Source: Hortaea werneckii (Eukaryota; Ascomycota; Dothideomycetes; Mycosphaerellales; Teratosphaeriaceae). From it: a DNA stretch of 64,000 bases. The stretch covers positions 22,521 to 86,520 of the forward strand of contig JBAOKB010000007.1 of NCBI GenBank assembly GCA_037044905.1, written 5' to 3'. The stretch's first letter is position 1. Each line of letters begins with the position of its first letter. The notes beneath the pieces are model-generated. The model saw only the letters and a list, made by a program, of their open reading frames with translations, made no database searches and was not told the DNA's origin. Positions 8,261 through 20,700 of this stretch are shown here, piece after piece. Made by a program: the position numbers and the translations under genes.

Positions 8261-11200
8261 ACATTATCGAAGCTCCCACAGCATCAGCAGCACCGGTATT
8301 CCGTACCAAATGCATTGTCAATGGACACGCAACACAAGCTATGATCGATTCCGGAGCCAGCGGAAACTTTATATCGACCAGCTTTGTCCAGCGAAACGGG
8401 ATCGCTACCCGACGAAAGAAAGACGGCGGATACGAGTTAATGGTCGCAGATGGATCATCCCTATCCGAAGTGGACAGCGAAACAATGCCGCTAGTCCTAG
8501 CTATCCAACAGCACCACGAGACTGTCAGCCTGGATATCGTTGACATGGCCAGTCACGACATCGTGATGGGGACACCTTGGTTGGAAAAGCATAACCCTCT
8601 GATAGATTGGAGGAAAAGAGTACTCAAGTTTGAGCGATGTGGTTGCGTTACCAACATCCAACCTATGCATCGACAGCGTGCGATGATAGATGAGGAAAGA
8701 CAGTTCTGCGAATTAGAACGTCAACCGATAACATACTCCGACAGAAACGGCAAGGAGATGGTCTCCACAGACACTGAGCCAGCCCAGCCAGGTCACAAGG
8801 TGAGAGATAAAGGGAGAACTAACGCACCTCCAGAGATCCCTGAAGAGTTTAAGAAATGGAAACCGCTCTTCCAGGAAGAGGAAGGATTAGCCGCCTTACC
8901 TAGACATCAACCATGGGATCACCGAATACAACTTCAGCCCGGCAAAGATCCACCATGGGGGCCACTATACAGGTTATCCGAAAGAGCTCGAAGAGCAACG
9001 CAGATGGCTGAAAGAAAAGAGTGACAAGGGATGGATAGAGAAATCCCAATCACCAGCCGCTTCACCAGCAATGTTCGTTCCAAAGAAAGGAGGAAAACTA
9101 CGAATGGTAATCGACTATCGACGACTTAATGAAGTCACGGTCAAGAACCGATATCCACTACCCAACATCGAGGAAATGCAAGATCGACTCACCGGAGCAA
9201 ACTGGTACTCGAAGATCGATCTACGAGACGCATTCTATGCAGTACGAATGGCCAAGGGAGAAGAATGGAAAACAGCCTTCAGGACACGCTACGGACTCTA
9301 CCAATTTCGAGTCATGCCTATGGGACTTACGAATGCCCCAGCAACATGTCAGCAGCTCGTCAACGATGTACTACGAGACCTGCTTGACATCACTGTCATA
9401 GCGTATGTCGATGACATTTTAATCTTCACTCGAGGAAACCGAGAACAACACACCAAAGACGTACAAGCAGTGCTAGAACGACTTAGCACAGTGGACTTCA
9501 AGACCGCACCCGAGAAATGTGAATTCTACAAGAAGGAAATCGAATTCCTAGGATTCATCATCAACACTACTGGAATCAAGATGGACCCGAAGAAAGTACA
9601 ATCCATTGAGGAATGGCCGACGCCAAAGACAGTTAAGGATATCCAAGCCTTTTTAGGACTCGCAAACTACAACAGGAAGTTTGTCGAACGATACTCCAAA
9701 CTCGCAATCCCACTTACAAGTCTTATGAAGAAAGACACCAAGTTCGTGTGGACAGAGAAGCAAGAAAAGGCATTCCAGCAGCTCAAGCAAGCATGCATAC
9801 GGTCACCAACACTCATGCTGTTTAATACGAAGAAGCCAGTACAAGTCGAAACCGACGCATCCGATTTAGCAATAGGTGCTTGCCTCACTCAGGAACACGA
9901 TGGCAAGAGACACCCAGTGGCGTATTACTCGAGAAAGATGACGCCAGCGGAACAGAACTACGAGATCTACGATAAAGAACTGTTAGCGATTGTTGCAGCA
10001 TTGCGACACTGGAGAGTTTACTGCGAAGGAGCTACAGGACTGACGATATACACCGACCATAAGAACCTTCAATACTTCACAACTACCAAGGATCTATCGC
10101 GTCGACAGTGTAGATGGTCAGAGCTACTCGGACAATACAAGTTCGATATCCAGTATACACCAGGAAAAGACAATGGGCGCGCAGATGCGCTGAGCAGAAG
10201 AAGCGACTACATGGAAGGCAAGGAGCAAAATTCGAAAGCAATGCTCAAAGTCAACAAGGATGGAAGCCTTACCACGAATACACAGGAGTTTAATAACATA
10301 CTCCGAGTTCTACGAGATGAACAAGAAGAATTCCCTATTGAACATGGGAAATATCAAGTTCCACCGGAAAAGGAACACGAATGCATCAAAGACCACCATA
10401 ATAGCCAAACCACAGGACACCCAGGAATTACGAGGACAATCGACTTGATTAGACGGAACTTTGCTTTCCCACAGATGCGGAAAAAGGTCACCGACTACAT
10501 TAAACAATGCGATAGTTGCCAAAAGAACAAAGCATCACGACATGCGAAGTACGGCAATCTCCAATTCCGAGAACCTTCGGATACACCATGGAGAGAAGTC
10601 ACGATGGACTTCATTACCAAATTACCGGCATCCAAGGACCCGGCTACCGGAGTGATTTATGATTCAATACTTGTCATGGTAGATACCTTGACCAAATACG
10701 CACATTTTATACCGTGCAAGGAATCAATGACAGCCATGGAACTCGCATACCTCGTACTGGACAGGCTCATCAGACATCATGGAATTCCAGAGAGTTTCAT
10801 TACCGACAGAGATAAGCTATTTACATCGAACTTCTGGAAATCTCTTATGGGACAGATTGGAATCAGACATAAACTATCCACGGCATTCCACCCAGAAACA
10901 GATGGTCAGACTGAAAGGACAAATCAGTCACTCGAGGCATACTTACGGCACTATGTCAACTTTGCACAAAATAATTGGGTTGCACTATTACCAATGGCGC
11001 AATTAGCATTAAACAATAATGCTTCAGAAACAACAAAGGAAACACCATTTTTCCTCAATTACGGAAAAACACCCAATTTGTTTATGGAACCAAGGACGTC
11101 AGTAAAAGCCGAGAAAGCTATAGTTATGGCAGGAGAATTGCAAAAGACACACGCAACTGCCCGAGATGCAATCCAACATTCGCAACAGCAAATCCGAAAG

Positions 11201-11638
11201 CAGCGATTTAAAGAATCAAAAACGGCACCTCAGCTTAAGAAGGGGGATAAGGTGTATCTTCTGACGAAGAACCTAAAAACAAAGCGGAAAACGAAGAAAC
11301 TGGATCATGTCAAAGTCGGACCATTTTTGATTGCTGAACAAAAAGGAGCAGTCAGCTACCGACTTGAACTCCCACCAGACGCCAGGATCCATCCAGTATT
11401 CCATGTATCCTTGTTGGAACCCGCACACCCCAATGCCACGCTGCAAACAACGTTCCATTACCAGGAACAAGAAGACGACGAATACGAAGTCGAAAAGATT
11501 GTTAGCTACGACAAGAAGAGTCAGCGATATCTCATCAAGTGGAAAGGATATCCCAGCGATGAAAATACATGGGAACCACTTACTAATCTCAACTGCCGGA
11601 AACTCCTGAAGCGCTTCCATTCTGGAAGTCAAAGGTAA
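8222..11638 (+). pseudogene. pol: E1 Pol polyprotein (protease-RT-RNase H-integrase-chromodomain), broken by a 2-bp deletion
   Basis: The first segment (to a TGA at 9022-9024) holds the aspartic protease 'MIDSGASGNFI'. The second, open to TAA at 11636-11638, holds RT ('YVDDILIF' near 9404), RNase H ('VETDASDLAIGACL'), an integrase zinc module ending 'CDSCQKNK', the DDE core ('TMDFITKLP', 'FITDRDKLF', 'HPETDGQTERTNQ') and a C-terminal chromodomain ('YLIKWKGYPSDENTWEP'). The chromodomain marks a chromovirus and is thought to guide integration to modified histones. The two segments are in different frames. Comparison with E2 shows E1 lacks 2 nt in an AG-rich run near 8980-8986, so Pol is cut between protease and RT. 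The 3' end overlaps the antisense gene by 50 bp. Confidence 0.9.
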
Positions 11639-12083
11639 AAGGCGAAGGCTCGTTCTGAAGCTGGAAACCAAAATCCACGGCAGCCAAGTCCTGGAATTGA
11701 GCAGGTTGCTCAGAAGTCTCCAGTCCGCGCAGCAAACAATCCCACTTCTCTTGCGAACGAGTATTGTTCTGCTCTTGAACCTTGCGGTTGCGGACTAGAC
11801 GACGACGAACCTCATCCAACTCGTCCAACAGTTGTTCCACCTTTTTCTCATCCTCTGAAATCTTCGAGGAAAGGTTGTCACTAGCTCGGTCCAGCGCCTC
11901 CCACGAAGACACAACACAAGGACGACCACGGAGCTCGCACTCGGCGCATTTTCCACCGGAAGGCATAATGAAACAAGTCTTGTTCCTTTCACAGCAGTGG
12001 TCACAAGGACAAGGGTTTTCGAAACGAAAGGAAAGGATGGTCGCGGCCTTTTTCAGGCGGTCTTGATGAGATCGGGAAGCCAT
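11589..12083 (-). CDS. Antisense Zn2Cys6/coiled-coil protein carried by E1
   Basis: Intact 164-codon frame on the strand opposite gag-pol, in the space between pol and the 3' LTR. Cysteines 27, 30, 37, 46, 49 and 56 make CX2CX6CX8CX2CX6C, a full fungal Zn2Cys6 (Gal4-type) pattern. Two extra Cys (25 and 31) lie beside it. A heptad-like charged region follows ('EDEKKVEQLLDELDEVRRRL', about residues 77-100), and the C-terminus is acidic and aromatic (FGFQLQNEPSPFTFDFQ). The start codon lies 71 nt from the 3' LTR, so an antisense promoter in or next to the LTR is likely. E2 carries a diverged version in the same place. Probable role: DNA or RNA binding linked to element control; this is inference. 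The six-Cys spacing and conserved position argue against a chance frame. Confidence 0.75.
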   Translation of the reverse strand: MASRSHQDRLKKAATILSFRFENPCPCDHCCERNKTCFIMPSGGKCAECELRGRPCVVSSWEALDRASDNLSSKISEDEKKVEQLLDELDEVRRRLVRNRKVQEQNNTRSQEKWDCLLRGLETSEQPAQFQDLAAVDFGFQLQNEPSPFTFDFQNGSASGVSGS

Positions 12084-12141
12084 GACGAAGACTAAGTTGT
12101 GGGGATGACCACCCTATAAGCTTCAGGGACGAAGCTAGAAT

Positions 12142-12151
12142 GGAAGGGGGG
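12142..12151 (+). other. E1 polypurine tract
   Basis: GGAAGGGGGG lies four bases before the 3' LTR, the usual place for plus-strand DNA priming. E2 has a matching purine run (minus strand, about 17053-17063). Confidence 0.75.
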
Positions 12152-12154
12152 TAG

Positions 12155-12554
12155 TGTTACGAACACGTGAGACAGACGGAGCGATTGGATAAGAGAAGAC
12201 GGACGCTAACGGGATGGACATGGCTAAACGGAACCATCTCCTGAAGAATCACGAACCGAAGGTCACGTGAGTGAGCAAAACGAGAAATGCTCACCATGCT
12301 CGCCTCAAGAGAGGGGACACTAGCGAGCAAGACGAGAAATGCTCACCATGCTCGCATGAAGACACGAATCTCTTATGTATATAACTAGGCATGTTTCTCG
12401 TTAGGAGTTCGTGTGTTCAACTCATGTTGCAATCCGACTGTTAGGTAGAGAACCAACAGCCTTGTCACAATCAGTTATCCCACAACCCAGTTGTCCTGAC
12501 ACATCTGTTCCAAAGAGCTCTAAACCCGTGACACTACTTCGTAGGGTCGCAACA
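12155..12554 (+). repeat. 3' LTR of E1
   Basis: 400 bp, no difference from the 5' LTR detected on reading. The U3 repeats recur at 12273-12303 and 12325-12355. The right target duplication TATTA follows at 12555-12559. Its left edge is the likely promoter side for the antisense gene. Confidence 0.95.
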
Positions 12555-12559
12555 TATTA

Positions 12560-15500
12560 GTACTAGCCTTTCCCTATAGTTAGATCTAAAGAAACTAAAC
12601 ATGTTACAGAGCTACTAAGCTTTACGTTTAGCATAGTATAGGGTAGTATACTCTACCTCTACTATAGATAGAGCTATAGTAGTTTACTTCTTATATTACT
12701 ATGATATAGTAGCTCCTCTATAGAGGAAGATATAACCTCCGATAGACTTACTATCTAAGCGGTCGCCCGCGTATTTAGCGTTAGTATAGCTAATTAGCTT
12801 ATCTATTCTATCGTACTCGAGACTAGTACCTAATATCCTATTTATATATTTAAGTATACGCTTAATCCTTGTCTAGTAAGTAATAGACAGCTTAGAGTAG
12901 AAACGGCTAGCTATAGATATAGCGAAGGCAAGGTTAGGTCTCGTGCTTATTATACTATATATAAGGGAACTAACTTAAGCCTAATACTCTATAATCTCTC
13001 TACTTATTAGTACCTTACTCTTAGGCGTAGGCTCCTACTTTGTAGAGACATCTATTAGCGTAGTAGTTAGATTTAATAAAGACTAACTAAACCGTTCTAA
13101 TACTCCTTTCTAGTATAACTCCTATATTAATCGTATCTTACCCTCGGATTAGGTAATTAAGACTCTAAGGAAGAAGTTGTATTCTCCTATGTCTTTTATT
13201 AAGAACTAGCGTAATAGCTCTTCCTTTACCCCCTAGATTTAACTTAGATCTAGTCTAGTAACTAATAAGTCGTCGACGTAAGCTAGTAGGTATACTCTAG
13301 TACTTTGTTATTTAAAGATAGTATAGTCGAATAGGCATATAGTAAAGTCTATTTCTTAGAGTACCTTAGTTAAAGTCTAGTACTAGATTCGGGGAGCCTG
13401 TTTTAATCCGTAGAGCGCCTTATTTAATTTGTAGTACTTCCCTTACTCCTCTCTACTAGGTAGTAGTATAATATATACCTTATCTTAAATATTGCCGTAT
13501 AGGAAAGTAGTCTTTACGTCCATTTAATAAATGTCCTAGCCAAACTTTAATACAAGTACAAACAAAATTTAGTAACTTATTAGCTTTATAACGGCTACGA
13601 AGGTTTTATAGAAGTTAATCCCCTTACACTACTCGAAGCCGCGAACTACCTAGCGGGCCTTAAAGCGCTTAATATACCCTTAAGAGTCCCTTTTAGTATA
13701 AACACCTACCTTCTAGTAAGTACTAGGGAGCTAAGTTCTAAGTCGCTAACAATAGTCTACGTATTGTTCTCTACTAGTAATTAAAGCTTACTCTCGATAG
13801 CCTACTTCTACTAGATGTAAAAAGGGTTTAACTTATCTATAGCTTCTTAGTAAGTTCGCGGAACAACTAGATCCTACTTAATTAAATTAGCGTTTAGCGG
13901 TTTGTTAGAGGGCTTATCCTCTATCGGGCTCCTAGTATCTATAGGGTCGAGAGTAGTAAAGGCACGAATTAACAACTCGTTATCTAGTAGCTTGTAGTAT
14001 AGGGCATAGCTTAAAGGATATATATTAACCGTAGATACTAGCTAATTATACTCTAGAAGTAGGTATCTATTTTCTAGCTCTACTCGGTTTTGGAGGTTAA
14101 AGTAAGTCTACTCTTATGTTGCTTTAGAGAGTCTAGTATAGCTAAGGTTTAGATACCCTCTAGGGGTAGGTAGGATCTCTTTAGGCGACTATTTAATACT
14201 ATCGTTTAAGTTGTACTCTAGAAATCTTGTAGGTAATAGGAGACTTTAATAATTAAGTCGAACGTCTTTATCGAATAGTACCTCCTTAGCACGTTTAACC
14301 TTCCTACTTATAGGGTCCTATAGTCGGTAAAGGTTATGTCCCTTAAAGCCTACGACGATTTAGAGATACGCGCGCTCGTCGTACTTCTTTAGGAACTTAC
14401 TAACTAATACTACCTTAAAGGCTCGATACCTAACCTTTCGAATAAAATCGACATCTAGTAGATTACTATACTATGCTTTATATAGAGTCTTATAGCTAGC
14501 TAAGGCAGTAGTAGGTCGTCGATTAGCTAGGAAGACTACTACCTTAAGCAACTTTAGCTATAGAATTATATTAAGACCTCTATTAATCTAGAAGTAGCGT
14601 ATCTTATTCTAGAGGGTCTAGTACGTACGTTTAGATACTCTATTCTAGTTAGGTTAGTAGGGAGCCGTAATTAGTAGTACGATACTAGAGGATCTTACTA
14701 CTATAGCGACAATTCCCTTAAACTCGCTACTACTATCTATATAGATTGCCTAAACTTCTAGCTTAAATTAAGTGCGTATACGGGTTCGAAAGTTATTAAT
14801 AGCTATAAAAACTTCTCGCGATGTCTTAGTTTTTAGTAAATAGGTCTACTTTATCTAGGTAAAGTCGTTAACTATAATTAGGTAGTAGATTTTACTAGTA
14901 AGTAAATAAACTAGCGGTCTACCGAGATCTATATAGATTATCTCGAGTCGTTTAGTCTATCGTATAGGTACTAATTGCTTAAATTGTCGTTACGACTTTC
15001 TAAGTCGGTACGTATAGTAGCTAAAGTTCTCGTTAATATACTTTACCCTAATTAATTTAAGTAGGTATTAGAGGTCTCTAACATTTAGGTGTCTAAGCCT
15101 TTAGTACTAGTAAGAGAGAGGAACTAGAGGTGTCGAGTTCTTATTAAGATAGGCGTAGACGTCTACTCTAGTAAAGAAGGCTCCTACTAAATCGAGGTTC
15201 TATCCTATATAGTAGGACCTTACTATTAAGAGGCTTAACACTTATAGCGAATGTACTCGCCTTCTATATACTAAGACATCTCTATTAGGTTATTAAAAGA
15301 GGTACTAGTTCCGGCTAATTATTAGGGTTAAATCTCTATTAGTTATCTAGTCTATTAATAGAAGGTTTACCCCTAACTTTAGAACCTAGAGTACATTATA
15401 AAGTAGTAATTAATAAGGCTGTCTAGCAAAATCTAGCGTAATTAGCCTAACTATTCTAGCGCCGTTAGTAGTATATCTAGTTCCTACGCCGCTTATTTTA

Positions 15501-16625
15501 ATTAGATGTTCGAGTTCTCTAAAGTCTTCGAAGAGAGCGTAGTTCGAGTAGATATAAGCTTCGGATCTAGAGTTAATAACCTAATTAAGGGTTCCTAGCC
15601 TTAAGAGCTTTTAGTCGGTTTTATTATAGCGTAGTACTATAGCAAAGCTATAGACCTAAGGAGTAACGAAATTTAATTCTAGTTGCTCGAGACTATCCCC
15701 GTCCTTAGTAAAGTATTTAATACCCCCTAGTTAGGCTATTAACGAGGTATTTTGTCGCTTTAGCTCCCGATTTAATCTAGTATTAGGCCTAGTAGCCTTC
15801 CTCTTTAGCGCTCTCTAGTTATTATCGGGTCGAAGATATAGATTTTAAATATAGTGTTAGCTATTTAGATATAAAGGCTAAGTATTTAGGTGTAACATAT
15901 ACTAATTATTAATCGAGGCCGCAAATAAGGTCTTAGCTATAAAGGAGCGCGAGTACTCTATAGCTATTTAACTTTTACTATTTTTAATTAATATCTATCG
16001 ATTATATGCCTTCTACTCTAGCTCGTCGAAGCTAATCTTCTTGCCTTCTCTAAAGCCTACGATCTTCTAATATTAGCTAGTCGCAATCTAATTACTAAAT
16101 TAAGTACCTAGAGCTCTTAAGAAAAGGAGACTCTTTTAAGTCTCTTCTAGTACTAGGTTACCCCGTAAGCAGTTAAAGTCTTCGAAGCGCTTCGTAAATT
16201 CCTAAACGAAGGAGGAGTAACTATCTACCTAGTTAAAGGAGTAGTCGATAAGATAAGAGTACTTAGAAATACTAATATCGACGCTAGTTGCGGTATACTT
16301 ATTATCTAGTATACTAATAGCTTTATAAACAGAGGTAGCTTTATTAAGTTTGTTCGCTATATACTGCTCGTAGCTAGATTTAATTAAGCTAAGCAAGATC
16401 TCGTCTTGTTTTTCGAGGTAAGCGACGAGCTTTATAAATTCGTTATAGATATAATCTAGTTTACTCCTAGTAAGGGTCGGCAATCGACTCTCTCTAGTAA
16501 AGATCTTAAGTATACCTATCCTCTATACGGCTATACGGTACTAGTCGTACTATAAGGTCTAATTTAAAGGGCTAGAGAGTTTTATAACTAAGTCGAAAGG
16601 GTAACTATCGGCGCGAACATTTTGT
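12560..16625 (-). pseudogene. Copia gag-pol remnant, middle part of the outer element
   Basis: Reading the minus strand, RNase H-like ('AKYAGDRLDSKSIGGYIF', about 12730-12785) and RT-like ('YVDDLLVT', about 13253-13283) segments are recognisable among many TAG/TAA stops. Further right (16229-16483) an 84-codon frame looks like Copia Gag ('SYEQYIANKLNKATSVYKAI'). The block between should hold integrase and protease but is too mutated for me to mark borders. The abundance of TAG codons where Trp or Gln would be expected is the usual outcome of RIP. Not functional. Confidence 0.8.
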
Positions 16626-16630
16626 TATAT

Positions 16631-17050
16631 TGTTGCGACCCTACGAAGTAGTGTTACGGGTTTAGAGCTCTTTGGAACAAATGTGTCAAGACAACTAGGT
16701 TGTGGGATAACTAATTGTAACAAGGCTGTTGGTTCTCTACCTAACAGTCGGATTGCAACATGAGTTGAACACACGAACTCCTAACGAGAAACGTGCCTAG
16801 TTATATACATAAGAGATTCGTGTCTTTATGCAACGTGCTCCGTTGCTTAGTCGTGCTCCGCTAATCCTAAGCACTAAGCACTACTAATCGCTGCTCTCTT
16901 GCTCCCCTTTGCTTAGTCGTAACTAAGCGCTAAGCGCTACTAAGCATTTCCCGTAACTCTTGTCACGTGACCTTTCTTGCTCTGTCCCGTGCCTTAGTTC
17001 CCCACTAAGCATACTAACATGTACTCCTCCGGTATACAGTGTTCGTAACA
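16631..17050 (-). repeat. 3' LTR of E2
   Basis: 420 bp. The half at 16631-16830 matches the R/U5 half of the E1 LTR. The other half is unrelated to E1 and carries short repeats around 'taagcactaagc', 'cttagtcgt' and 'taagcgctaagcgctactaag', which may be promoter elements. Confidence 0.92.
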
Positions 17051-17125
17051 CTATCCCCCTTCTAGGTTTAGCTCGTCCCGAGCTTATTTCTCTGGGTTAG
17101 TCTTCCTTCCTTTGTCTAAACAACG

Positions 17126-17725
17126 ATGCCCAAATCAAAGAAATCCTCGACTACTCGTCGTCACGAACTCTTCAACTTTATTGACTCTAACGGCTCGGTT
17201 TTGGACATGGTTCGCAAATGTTCCCAATGTCGACAATCCGGTCGCGTCTGCAAGGTGCACATTCGGTCTAGCAAGTGTGCTTCTTGTGTTCGTCGTAACA
17301 TCTCCGAATGCGATGTTCGGGTCACCGAGAACGAGTTCTCTCGTCTTCGCCGTGAGCGGGAGCGCCTGCGTAAGGCTATGGAGTCCGCACGTACTAAGGC
17401 TGTGATGGCCTAGCAACGAGTTGTGGAAGCTTAGGCGGAGGCGAACCGGTCCTTATCGAAGGAGATGCGTCTTCGGAAACAGCTGGATGCTCTAGAGACC
17501 AAAGAGGGTAAAGCCATTTCGGTTAAGGAACGGAACATCGAGCTCCAAGAGCAACAGGAGAATGGTCTAGAGACGTTACTGCCTAACTTCCCTCCTAAAG
17601 ACCCTGGTCCCGATCTCGCCTTAAACCCCCTTACTTGGAACGCCCTAGAGGGTACTACGGACGATTTTTGGAATGGTTTCCTTAACGACGTCGGTGGTAC
17701 TAGCGTAGCATCTTCGAGCAGTTGA
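17126..17725 (+). pseudogene. Antisense Zn2Cys6/coiled-coil gene of E2, interrupted by two TAG stops
   Basis: A 199-codon frame opposite to E2 gag-pol, starting 75 nt from the 3' LTR. Two in-frame TAG codons at 17411-17413 and 17432-17434 fall where CAG (Gln) would fit a coiled coil; both are one RIP-type change from CAG. Cysteines 32, 35, 42, 51, 54 and 62 give CX2CX6CX8CX2CX7C. A strongly charged coiled coil follows ('EFSRLRRERERLRKAMESAR', then 'MRLRKQLDALETKEGKAISV'), and the C-terminus is acidic and Trp/Phe-bearing. Layout, position and orientation match the E1 gene, though sequence is well diverged. The product of this copy would be truncated after the zinc cluster and first coil. Confidence 0.75.
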
Positions 17726-20700
17726 GATTAGTAAGTGGTTCCCATGTGTTTTCGTCGCTAGGATATCCCTTCCACTTGATGAGGTATCGCTAACTTTTCT
17801 TGTCGTAGTCTATAATCCTTTCGACTTCGTATTCGTCGTCTTCTTGTTCCTAGTAATGGAACGTAGTTTGCAGCGTGGCGTTGGGGTGTGCGGGTTCTAA
17901 CAAGGATACATGGAATACTAGATGGATTTTGGCGTCTAGTGGAAGTTCGAGTCGGTAGCTAACTACGCCTTTCTGTTCGGCAATCAAAAATGGTCCGACT
18001 TTAACGTGATCTAGTTTCTTCGTTTTCCGCTTTGTTTTTAGGTTCTTCGTTAGAAGATATACCTTATCCCCCTTCTTAAGCTAAGGTGCCGTTTTTGATT
18101 CTTTAAACTGCTGCTTCTAAATTCGCTGTTGCGAGTGTCGGATTGCGTCTTGGGCAGTTCTATGCGCCTTTTGCAATTCTCCTGCCATAACTATAGCTTT
18201 GTCGGCTTTTACTAACGTTCTTGGTTCCATGAACAGGTTGGGTGTCTTTCCGTAATTAAGAAAAAATGGCGATTCTTTCGTTGTCTCTAAAGCATTATTG
18301 TTTAATGCTAGTTGTGCCATCGGTAGTAATGCAACCCAATTGTTTTGTGCAAAGTTAACATAGTGCCGTAAGTATGCCTCGAGTAACTAATTTGTCCTTT
18401 TAGTCTAACTATCTGTTTCTAGGTAGAATGCCGTCGATAGTTTATGTCTAATTCTAATCTGTCCCATAAGAGATTTCTAGAAGTTCGATGTAAATAGCTT
18501 ATCTCTGTCGGTAATAAAACTCTCTAGAATTCCATAATGTCTAATAAGCCTGTCTAGTACGAGGTATGCGAGTTCTATAGCTGTCATTAATTCCTTGCAC
18601 GGTATAAAATGTGCGTACTTGGTCAAGGTATCTACCATAACAAGTATTAAATCATAAATCACTCCGGTAGCTAGGTCCTTGGATGCTAGTAATTTGGTAA
18701 TGAAGTCTATCGTAACTTCTCTCTATGGCGTGTCCGAGGGTTCTCGGAATTAGAGATTGCCGTACTTCGCATGTCGTGATGCCTTGTTCTTTTAGCAACT
18801 ATCGCATTGTTTAATGTAATCGGTGACCTTTTTCCGCATCTGTAGGAAAGCAAAGTTCCGTCTAATTAAGTCGATTGTCCTCGTAATTCCTAGGTGTCCT
18901 ATGGTTTAGCTATTATAGTAGTCTTTAATACATTCGTGTTCCTTTTCTAGTAGAGCTTGGTATTTCCCATGTTTAATATGGAATTCTTCTTGTTCATCTC
19001 GTAGAACCCGGAGTATGTGGTTAAACTCCTATGTGTTCGTAGTAAGGCTTCCGTCTCTGTTCACTTTAAGCATTGCTTTTAAGTTTTGCTCTTTGCCTTC
19101 CATGTAGTCGCTTCGTCTGCTTAGCGTATCTGCGCGCCCATTGTCTTTTCCTAGTGTATACTAGATATCGAACTTGTATTGTCCGAGTAGCTCTAACCAT
19201 CTACACTGTCGACGCGATAGATCCTTAGTAGTTGTGAAGTATTAAAGGTTCTTGTAGTCGGTGTATATCGTTAGTCCTATAGCTCCTTCGCAGTAAACTC
19301 TCTAGTGTCGCAATGCTGCAACAATCGCTAACAGTTCTTTGTTATAAATCTTATAGTTCTGTTCCGCTAGCGTTATCTTCCTTAAGTAGTACGCTACTAG
19401 GTGTCTTTTGCTATTATGCTCCTAAGTAAGGCAAGCACCTATCGCTAAATCGGATGCGTCGGTTTCGACTTGTACTAGTTTCTTTGTATCGAACAGCATA
19501 AGTGTTAGTAATTTCGTGCATGCTTGTTTAAGTTGTTAGAATGCCTTTTCCTACTTCTCTGTCTACACAAACTTAGTGTCCTTTTTCGTAAGGCTTGTAA
19601 GTGGGATTGCGAGTTTAGAATATTCTTCGACAAACTTCCTATTATAGTTTGCGAGTCCTAGAAAGGCTTGGATTTCCGTAACAGTCTTCGGTGTTAGCTA
19701 TTCCTTAATGGATTGTACTTTCTTCGGGTCCATCTTAATTCTAGTAGTGTTAATAATGAATCCTAGGAATTCGATTTCTTTCTTGTAGAATTCACATTTC
19801 TCGGGTGCGGTCTTAAAGTCCACTGTGCTAAGTCGTTCTAGCACTACTTGTACGTCTTTAGTATGTTGTTCTCGGCTTCCTCGGGTAAAGATCAAGATGT
19901 TATTAACGTATGCTATAACGGTAATGTCTAGTAAGTCTCGTAGTACATCGTTAACGAGCTGCTAACACGTTGCTAGGGCGTTCGTAAGTCCTATTGGCAT
20001 GACTCGAAATTAGTAGAGTCCGTAGCGTGTCCTAAAAGCTGTCTTCTATTCTTCTCCCTTAGCCATTCGTACTGCGTAGAATGCGTCTCGTAGATCGATC
20101 TTTGAGTACTAGTTTGCTCTAGTAAGTCGATCTTGCATTTCTTCGATGTTAGGTAGTAGATATCGATTTTTGACTATAACTTCGTTAAGTCGTCGATAGT
20201 CGATTACCATTCGTAGTTTTCCTCCTTTCTTTGGAACGAACATTGCTAGTAAAGCGGCTAGCGATTGGGATTTCTCTATCTATCCTTTGTCGCTCTTTTC
20301 TTTTAGCCATCGTCGTTGCTCTTCGAGCTCTTTTTCGGATAACCTATATAGTAGCCCCTATAGTAGATCTTTGCCGGGCTAAAGTTGTATTCGGTAATCC
20401 CATGGTTAATGTCTAGGCAAGGCGGCTAATCCTTCCTCTTCCTAGAAGAGCGGTTTCTATTTCTTAAACTCTTTAGGGATCTCTAGAGGTGCGTTAGTTC
20501 TCCCTTTATCTCTTACCTTGTGACCTAGCTAGGCTAGCTTAGTGTCTGTAGAGACTATCTCCTTGCCGTTTCTATCGGAGTATGTTATCGGTTGACGTTC
20601 TAATTCATAGAACTGTCTTTCCTTATCTACTATCGTACGCTGTCGATGCGTAGGGTAGATGTCGGTAACGCAACCGCATCGCTTAAACTTAAGTACTCTT

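Larger units (their letters stand above)
5806..12554 (+). mobile_element. E1: young Ty3/Gypsy chromovirus (6749 bp) nested in Copia
   Basis: LTRs of 400 bp at 5806-6205 and 12155-12554 appear identical on reading. Target duplication TATTA flanks the element at 5801-5805 and 12555-12559. Inside, in order: a primer-binding site, gag, a -1 slippery heptamer, pol with protease, RT, RNase H, integrase and chromodomain, an antisense Zn2Cys6 gene, a polypurine tract and the 3' LTR. CA/TG dinucleotides are normal, so RIP has not acted. The intact gag and identical LTRs imply recent insertion. pol is interrupted by a 2-bp deletion, so this copy is probably not autonomous. Confidence 0.95.
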
